Source: Lepidostoma basale (lineage: Eukaryota > Arthropoda > Insecta > Trichoptera > Lepidostomatidae). From it: a DNA stretch of 64,000 bases. The position numbers and the translations under genes were made by a program. The stretch lies in NCBI GenBank assembly GCA_022606425.2, contig JAHDVF020001252.1, forward strand, positions 868,001-932,000, in the 5' to 3' direction. Every line of letters begins with the position of its first letter. The stretch's first letter is position 1. Below, piece after piece: positions 59,297 through 64,000 of the stretch. Below the pieces are notes generated by a model that searched no databases, was not told where the DNA came from, and saw only the letters and a list, made by a program, of their open reading frames with translations.

Positions 59297-59616
59297 CTCC
59301 TCAACTCCTCGGCAATAGGCAGATTAGTTGAGCCAAAGCGCAACCCCCGGACAAATTTCGGAGATCGGTCTTTCGCAGTGGCAGATCCGTTCACCTGGAA
59401 TATGCTTCCTGCACGCCTCAGATGCATTGACAATCCGAAAGATTTTAAATCTCACCTAAAAACCCATATTTTCAAAATATCGCATAAAATTTAAACAACG
59501 GTTATCTGATTGCTGGTGTCACATGCAGCTCTCATGACTCAAAACATCGTCAAAGCGCCCTTGAGGTGAGCTATTCACAAAAACGACTCTGTACAAATTA
59601 GCCTAATTATTATTAT
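59297..59616 (+). mobile_element. L2-type LINE lineage 1a, short 3' end
   Basis: SSAIGRLVEPKRNPRTNFGD, RSFAVADPFTWNMLPARLRC, DFKSHLKTHIFKISHKI, stop, then the lineage 1a 3' UTR and (ATT)n. Inserted in RTE-C and itself followed, within its tail, by the RTE-B insertion. Confidence 0.8.
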
Positions 59617-59657
59617 TATTATCTATTCGCTTTTCCCGCGGGGGCGAACAGAGGAGA

Positions 59658-59876
59658 GTGGAGTGCCGTATCGGTACTTGGAACATAAGAGGAGGTATGG
59701 AAGGGAAGTTAAATGAGATGTGCGATGAATTTGAGAATAAATGTTTAGATATTCTGTGTGTGACTGAATGCATGGTTAAAGAGTGTGGATCCAGAGAGCA
59801 TGGGGATAAGGTCGTCTTGTGGTCAGGGGTACCACAAGAAAAAAAAGGGGAGGCCAGGGTGTGGCAGCAATTTTAG
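59658..59876 (+). pseudogene. RTE-B ORF, N-terminal piece before the frameshift
   Basis: Frame from about 59655: ECRIGTWNIRGGMEGKLNEM, DILCVTECMVKECGSREHGD, VVLWSGVPQEKKG, then out of frame to 59876. It is the beginning of the apurinic-type endonuclease: TWNIRG holds the first metal/substrate asparagine and TE (LCVTE) the catalytic glutamate. No ATG precedes TWNIRG, so the start codon was in the lost leader or translation starts at another codon. Useful coding ends at the A8G4 run (59839-59850). Confidence 0.8.
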
Positions 59877-62647
59877 CTCCTAGGATGATAGAATGCATGA
59901 AAGGATACGAATGTGTGAATCCTAGACTAATGTGGATCCGCTTCAAAATTGGATTGACAAGAGTACTACTCATAATTGGGTATGCTCCTGTTAATAGCGA
60001 AGATGAAGCTGTGAAAGATGAGTTCTGGGATAGAGTAAACGAGATAGCAGCGAGTAAAAATGCGAACGAAAGAATTATTATAGCAGGAGATTTGAATGGA
60101 TGGGTAGGAATTCAAAGGGCTGGTTATGAAGAATGTCTCGGAAAGTATGGTGATAGTAGAACGAATGATAATGGAAAGAGATTGCTTGGTGTGTGCCTGG
60201 AGTGGAGCCTCTTTGTGTCAAACACGATGTTTGACCATAAGAGGATCCACCAGTATACATGGGAGAGAGGAAATGAAAGGACGACGATCGATTACGTCAT
60301 CGTGGACTCTAGATTACGGGCGGACACTGTAGATACCAGAGTGTTCAGAGGGGCCGAACTCGGAACAGACCACTTTTTGGTGGTAACAAAGGTAAATTTG
60401 TTCCGAGGCTGGCGCACCAAGAGGAACAAGACAGTGACCGCCCCGTCTAGAGTAAAAGTTGAAAAACTACAAAACGATGGCGTAAAAGAGAGTTTTATGA
60501 TGAAAGTGAATGATAGGCTTAGTGATCGAAAATCGGAATGTATAAGCATAGATGAGACCTGGAAGAAACTGAAAGAAAGTCTATGTGAAGCAGCGAAAGA
60601 GGTATGTGGTACATGTGTGCAAGGGAGGAGAAATGGAGATGCTTGGTGGGATGACTGTATAAAAAATCTTATTAAAGAAAAGAAGGATGCATGGTTAAAT
60701 ATGTTGTCTGTGGATAAAAGTGATTGCGTGAAATATCAAAGAGCGAAAGAAGCGTACAAAGTTTGCAAGATGAACGTCAAGTTGAAAGTGAGAGCGAAAA
60801 AGGATAAACTGAAGGAGGATGACGGACTTAAGATGACGAATCACTTCCAGAGCAACATAAAAATGTTCTGGAAGGAAGTCAAAAAAGCCCGAAATCCTCC
60901 CGAAAGTGGTTGTGCGAAAGCAATTTTAAGTAGTGAGGGAAGAATGATTACTGATTTCAAAAGTATACAAGGAAGATGGATGGAGTACTTTAAAGATATG
61001 TATGGCAGTGAAATGACTGAAGATTCAATAAGAATGAGCTTTACAAATGAGAGTTGCACGAACAGCGGAAGTGAAATTACTGAAATAAATTTGAACGAGA
61101 TAGTAAGTGCTGTAAGATGTATGAAAGGTGGAAAAGCTGTCGGATATGACTGTGTAGCCTTAGAGTTTATCAAAAACGGTGGGCCGGTGGTTTCAGCATG
61201 GTTATATAGAATCTTTAACCAGTGTTTAGAGGAGGGATATACGCCGCTCGACTGGAGGAGGGCCGTTATCATGCCTCTTTATAAGGGAAAGGGGTCTCGT
61301 ATGGACTGTGGAAATCACCGGGCAATAAGTCTATTAAGCGCCGTTGGTAAACTCTACGGTCGAATTTTAATAGAAAGAGTAAAAAAGACGACGACTGAAA
61401 GAGTATGGGATGTTCAAGGCGCTTTTATGACCGGAAGAGGTTGTATGGATCAGATTTTTGCACTTCGAACGCTTGCGGAGAAGTTTATGGCCAAAAACCG
61501 TAAGCTTTTCTGTGCGTTTGTCGATTTGCAAAAAGCCTATGATCGAGTGAACAGAGAAAAACTGTGGTCAATCTTGTCCGAATACGGAGTGAGCACAAAA
61601 CTGATACGGGCGGTTGCTTCTCTCTACGAAGGGAGCACTGCCAGTGTTAGGGTAAATGGGGACATCACGCCCTGGTTTGATATCACGAAGGGTGTTAAGC
61701 AGGGCTGCGTGATGTCCCCTTGGTTGTTCAATCTGTATATGGACAAGTGTATGAAAGAACTTAAAGGTATAAATGCTGGTGCTAAGATGAGTGATCTGTC
61801 TGTAAACACTCTGCTTTACGCGGACGACGCCGTTCTCGTTGCGGATAGTGCGGACGAATTACAAGTCTTGGTGTCGAGAATGTATGAGGTATGCAAGTCG
61901 AACGATTTAATGATGAATGTCGGAAAGTCAAAGGTGTTAGTTTTTGAAAGGGAAGAGCAAATGACAGTTTGTAATATAAGTGTAAATGAAGAGAACTTGG
62001 AACAGGTGAGCGAATTTGTGTATTTAGGTAGCATGTTCACAGCGGATGGCCGAACGGACAGTGATATTGAAAGAAGGGTTGGTGCGGGTAACAAAGTGAA
62101 TGGAGCTTTAAAAGTAGTTATTGGAAACAAGAATTTATCAATGAAAGCGAAAATGGCCGTTCACAATGGAGTTCTGGTTCCAACCCTTATGTATGGAAGC
62201 GAAGCATGGAACTGGCAGAAAAAAGATGAGAGCAGAATAAATGCGGTAGAGATGAGGTCCCTAAGACGTATGTGCGGTAGAAAGATGTACGACAGAATCT
62301 CAAATGCTGATATTAGGAAGGAGTGTAGAGCGAAAGAAGGTATTATGAACAAAATTATGAAAGGTTCGCTTCGTTGGTTCGGACATATGGAGCGCATGGG
62401 TGAAGAAAGAATGGTTAAAAAAGTATACGTTAACAATGTAAATGGAGTTAGGAGTCGAGGTAGACCGAGGAAAACATGGCATGACCAAATTAATCAAATA
62501 TTAAAAGTTGGTCATGTCAGAAGCCGGAAGAATCGACGTGCGTGTATGACTCGATGTATGAATGTAGAGGAAGCTAGAGAGGTGTGCCAGGATAGAGTAG
62601 TGTGGCGGTCCATTCTCTCTGCCTACCCCTACGGGGAAACGGCGTGA
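59819..62647 (+). CDS. RTE-type endonuclease-reverse transcriptase, 942 codons
   Basis: Main ORF of the RTE element; nicks the target and reverse-transcribes its RNA there. In this frame: endonuclease motifs GYAPVN (~45), IIAGDLNGWVG (~88), TTIDYVIVDSRL (~154), GTDHFLVV (~182, catalytic histidine); linker ~200-400; RT motifs NHRAISLLSAVGKLYGRIL (~499), VQGAFMTGRGCMDQ (~530), FVDLQKAYDRV (~566), GVKQGCVMSPWLFNLYMDK (~624), LLYADDAVLVAD (~663, catalytic YADD), VYLGSMFT (~737); C-terminal domain VHNGVLVPTLMYGSEAWNWQ, GRPRKTWHDQINQIL, SILSAYPYGETA. There is no stop in 942 codons and all RT catalytic residues are present. The true N-terminus lies in the preceding frame, so the listed start is a frame boundary. 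The stop codon overlaps the 3' terminal gcgtgatgg. Confidence 0.93.
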   Translation: MVRGTTRKKRGGQGVAAILAPRMIECMKGYECVNPRLMWIRFKIGLTRVLLIIGYAPVNSEDEAVKDEFWDRVNEIAASKNANERIIIAGDLNGWVGIQRAGYEECLGKYGDSRTNDNGKRLLGVCLEWSLFVSNTMFDHKRIHQYTWERGNERTTIDYVIVDSRLRADTVDTRVFRGAELGTDHFLVVTKVNLFRGWRTKRNKTVTAPSRVKVEKLQNDGVKESFMMKVNDRLSDRKSECISIDETWKKLKESLCEAAKEVCGTCVQGRRNGDAWWDDCIKNLIKEKKDAWLNMLSVDKSDCVKYQRAKEAYKVCKMNVKLKVRAKKDKLKEDDGLKMTNHFQSNIKMFWKEVKKARNPPESGCAKAILSSEGRMITDFKSIQGRWMEYFKDMYGSEMTEDSIRMSFTNESCTNSGSEITEINLNEIVSAVRCMKGGKAVGYDCVALEFIKNGGPVVSAWLYRIFNQCLEEGYTPLDWRRAVIMPLYKGKGSRMDCGNHRAISLLSAVGKLYGRILIERVKKTTTERVWDVQGAFMTGRGCMDQIFALRTLAEKFMAKNRKLFCAFVDLQKAYDRVNREKLWSILSEYGVSTKLIRAVASLYEGSTASVRVNGDITPWFDITKGVKQGCVMSPWLFNLYMDKCMKELKGINAGAKMSDLSVNTLLYADDAVLVADSADELQVLVSRMYEVCKSNDLMMNVGKSKVLVFEREEQMTVCNISVNEENLEQVSEFVYLGSMFTADGRTDSDIERRVGAGNKVNGALKVVIGNKNLSMKAKMAVHNGVLVPTLMYGSEAWNWQKKDESRINAVEMRSLRRMCGRKMYDRISNADIRKECRAKEGIMNKIMKGSLRWFGHMERMGEERMVKKVYVNNVNGVRSRGRPRKTWHDQINQILKVGHVRSRKNRRACMTRCMNVEEAREVCQDRVVWRSILSAYPYGETA

Positions 62648-62939
62648 TGGTTTTGTTTGTTTGTTTGTTTGTTATTATCTATTCGTTCTATATCTCAAAA
62701 CTATCTTAATGAACCTTTCACAATTTTACGCAATTACATTCTTGCCTTACATTCTTTCCTTATTTTTTGCGTTCGATATTCTATCTATTGTACATTTTTC
62801 GCACGTTAATCTTAGTGATCTCATTTCTACGGCATTCATCCTATTTTCATCCGTCTTCTGGCAATTCCAAGCTTCATTTTCGTACATAAGGCATGGTTTT
62901 AGAATTCTATTGCACTATCATCTTTGCTATATATTTCTA

Positions 62940-63555
62940 TTGGCAGGGATCATTCATCTTTGATCATGGAATGTATCAAAAAATTACACGTTGGTTTTGG
63001 GTTTATCAATCGCCAAGGTTAGCAACCCCTTGCCCGCGCAGTGTGGTAACCGACTTAACATGCTGGCGGAGTCCTCCACAAACAAATAAAAAGCAAGAGT
63101 GTACAAGAAGCGAGGGAACAACACGTTATCTTTGCATTCAAAAGACAGCGCGGCACATCCTGATAGACTCCAAGGGCATTGTCTACTAATTATTCACCGA
63201 ACTCGAACATGTTCTGACTAGACTCCAGGCCGTGAGATGGTGTTTTCTTCAACTATTTGGAGATATTGTAATTCTATACCTTGGTATGCCTATTACCGAG
63301 TCAGAGCGATAAGAATATCTGCATAAAATTCTCATTTCAAATACAATCACTTTTATTTTGACTTACGAAGTTGCCAATTTTTTATTTAGACCCAGCTTTA
63401 CCAGAGTAATGAACACCCAAAGTTAACGCTAGGGTTCCTTTTCTGCTTTATTTAGGACTGTGTCCTGTTATTTCTCGGAGTATGTTCCTGGGATGTAGAT
63501 CACCAACTGTCTCATCATTTTTTGGGTGATTTTCCTGTAGTCGATTACCTTTTTC
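62940..63555. other. No gene recognised
   Basis: Two short ORFs (62893-63189 and others) are not recognised. Slightly GC-richer 63010-63240. Nothing else supported. Confidence 0.35.
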
Positions 63556-63559
63556 TTCT

Positions 63560-64000
63560 ACCTTTTAAGACAATTTTACCCCACTGCTCAATATAGGCCT
63601 CTTCTAAACTCTTCCAACATTTTCTATCTTGGGCTATCTGTTGCCACCTACGACCCGCAAGTTGTGTAACATCACCCGAAGACCTTTTTTGTGGTCTTCC
63701 TATACCTCTTCTGTTGTTCCAAGGCCTCCGCTTTAGGATTCTAGGTGACCACCTGAGCTTATCCTATCTCGCCACATGCCCCGCACTGCCATGTTAGTCG
63801 AATACCTTTAATACTTTATTTGCCGCTTTACTTATCACTCTTTCAGATTACGCTCTCTTCACATGAGCTCTACAGCAACGTCGTCTCAGTTTTCCTCATC
63901 AACAGCTTCAAGATCGCAGATCTTCCTTATTTGGGAATTTTTTTCTTTGTCTCTGAGTGTCGCTCTTGCAATGGATCGGAGAGTACTCATTGTTGTGGTT
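63560..64000 (-). mobile_element. LINE RT C-terminus, cut by window end
   Basis: Minus strand, in several frames: TLRSIARATLRDKEKNSQIR, KICDLEAVDEEN, further MWRDRISSGGHLES, then RVVGGNR and PKIENVGRV-type codons, equivalent to GRRWQQIAQDRKCWKSLEEAYIEQW. Same family as the scrap at 34443. Many frameshifts. It continues beyond the window. Confidence 0.6.

Larger units (their letters stand above)
59631..62671 (+). mobile_element. RTE-B, nearly full-length, 3041 bp
   Basis: Flanked by TTATTATCTATTCG at 59617-59630 and 62672-62685 (14-bp target duplication). Starts with cttttcccgcgggggcgaacagagg, which is the last part of the leader seen in 42777-43163 and 49607-50077, so roughly 250-350 bases of leader are lacking. 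Ends gcgtgatgg plus (TTTG)n. One single-base frameshift near 59840 is the only defect I find in ~3 kb. The source or a sister of all RTE-B copies here. Confidence 0.9.
59060..62930 (-). mobile_element. RTE-C relic hosting two nested insertions
   Basis: 59060-59296 (tcttccaggagtagaaagagaggatggaccacc...accattatttcctcatct) is the 3' end of a minus-strand RTE-C. 62686-62930 (ttctatatctcaaaactatcttaatgaacc...cattcatcctattttcatccgtcttctggcaattccaagc) is its continuation toward the 5' side (HMERM, RSLR, QKKDESR, YGSEA codons). Decayed; the oldest layer of this locus. Confidence 0.75.

Noticed and set aside
60841..61272. 143-codon minus-strand ORF
   Set aside because: Antisense shadow of the full-length RTE-B coding frame.
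1..64000. CRISPR arrays, operons or bacterial genes
   Set aside because: No regularly spaced repeat-spacer structure and no prokaryotic gene organisation; the repeats are eukaryotic transposable elements.

Overview
This window reads as repeat-choked nuclear DNA of an animal, most likely an arthropod and probably an insect. It is AT-rich, has no recognisable host gene, and every protein similarity I can read belongs to a transposable element. The organism cannot be named from this evidence. The calls rest on reading the sequence and on motif knowledge; no database search was possible.

The dominant component is an RTE-type non-LTR retrotransposon family present in dozens of 5'-truncated copies on both strands. 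I separate three subfamilies by diagnostic bases near the 3' end: RTE-A and RTE-C with (GTTA)n tails, and RTE-B with (GTTT)n or (GTT)n tails. One RTE-B copy (59631-62671) is nearly complete: apurinic-type endonuclease plus YADD reverse transcriptase in one long frame, broken by one frameshift, flanked by a 14-bp target duplication. In all subfamilies the stop codon sits a few bases from the microsatellite tail, so there is essentially no 3' UTR. Short derivatives that fuse the RTE 5' leader to the last ~70 bases of its coding region (33281, 42777, 49607) look like a non-autonomous family living on it.

The second component is L2/CR1-type LINEs with (ATT)n or (ATC)n tails, in at least three lineages; the best copy (52919-54874) carries an intact 651-codon RT frame. 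Around these lie relics of many other LINE lineages, mostly reverse-transcriptase C-termini with G-R-P motifs, and two jockey-like C-termini. There are two clear tRNA-derived SINE families plus several tRNA-like fragments, an internally deleted mariner, a mariner-like HTH exon-sized ORF, a piggyBac-like MITE whose empty site can be read, a second TTAA-flanked TIR element, and a hAT-like MITE.

The most unusual component is a set of short dispersed modules, many arranged as head-to-head palindromes (around 4.0-5.5 kb, 9.8 kb, 13.2 kb, 14.8 kb, 20.6 kb, 24.3-25.0 kb, 48.3 kb), that carry hammerhead-ribozyme-like cores (CTGATGA, helix II, GAAA, then GT plus one base). The copy at 41973-42012 has every core nucleotide. 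Such motifs are established in Penelope-like elements and retrozymes, but no Penelope protein was found here.

Layout: 0-10 kb mixed LINE relics and the densest palindrome cluster; 10-13 kb nested RTE/L2/SINE; 13-25 kb palindromes, dispersed repeats D1 and D2 and RTE copies; 25-36 kb RTE, LINE relics, SINEs; 37-40 kb a 103-bp-arm palindrome and a mariner inside RTE-B; 40-52 kb RTE and L2 copies with nested SINE/hAT; 52-63 kb the two best LINEs, the RTE one nested in an L2 which is itself nested in an older RTE-C.
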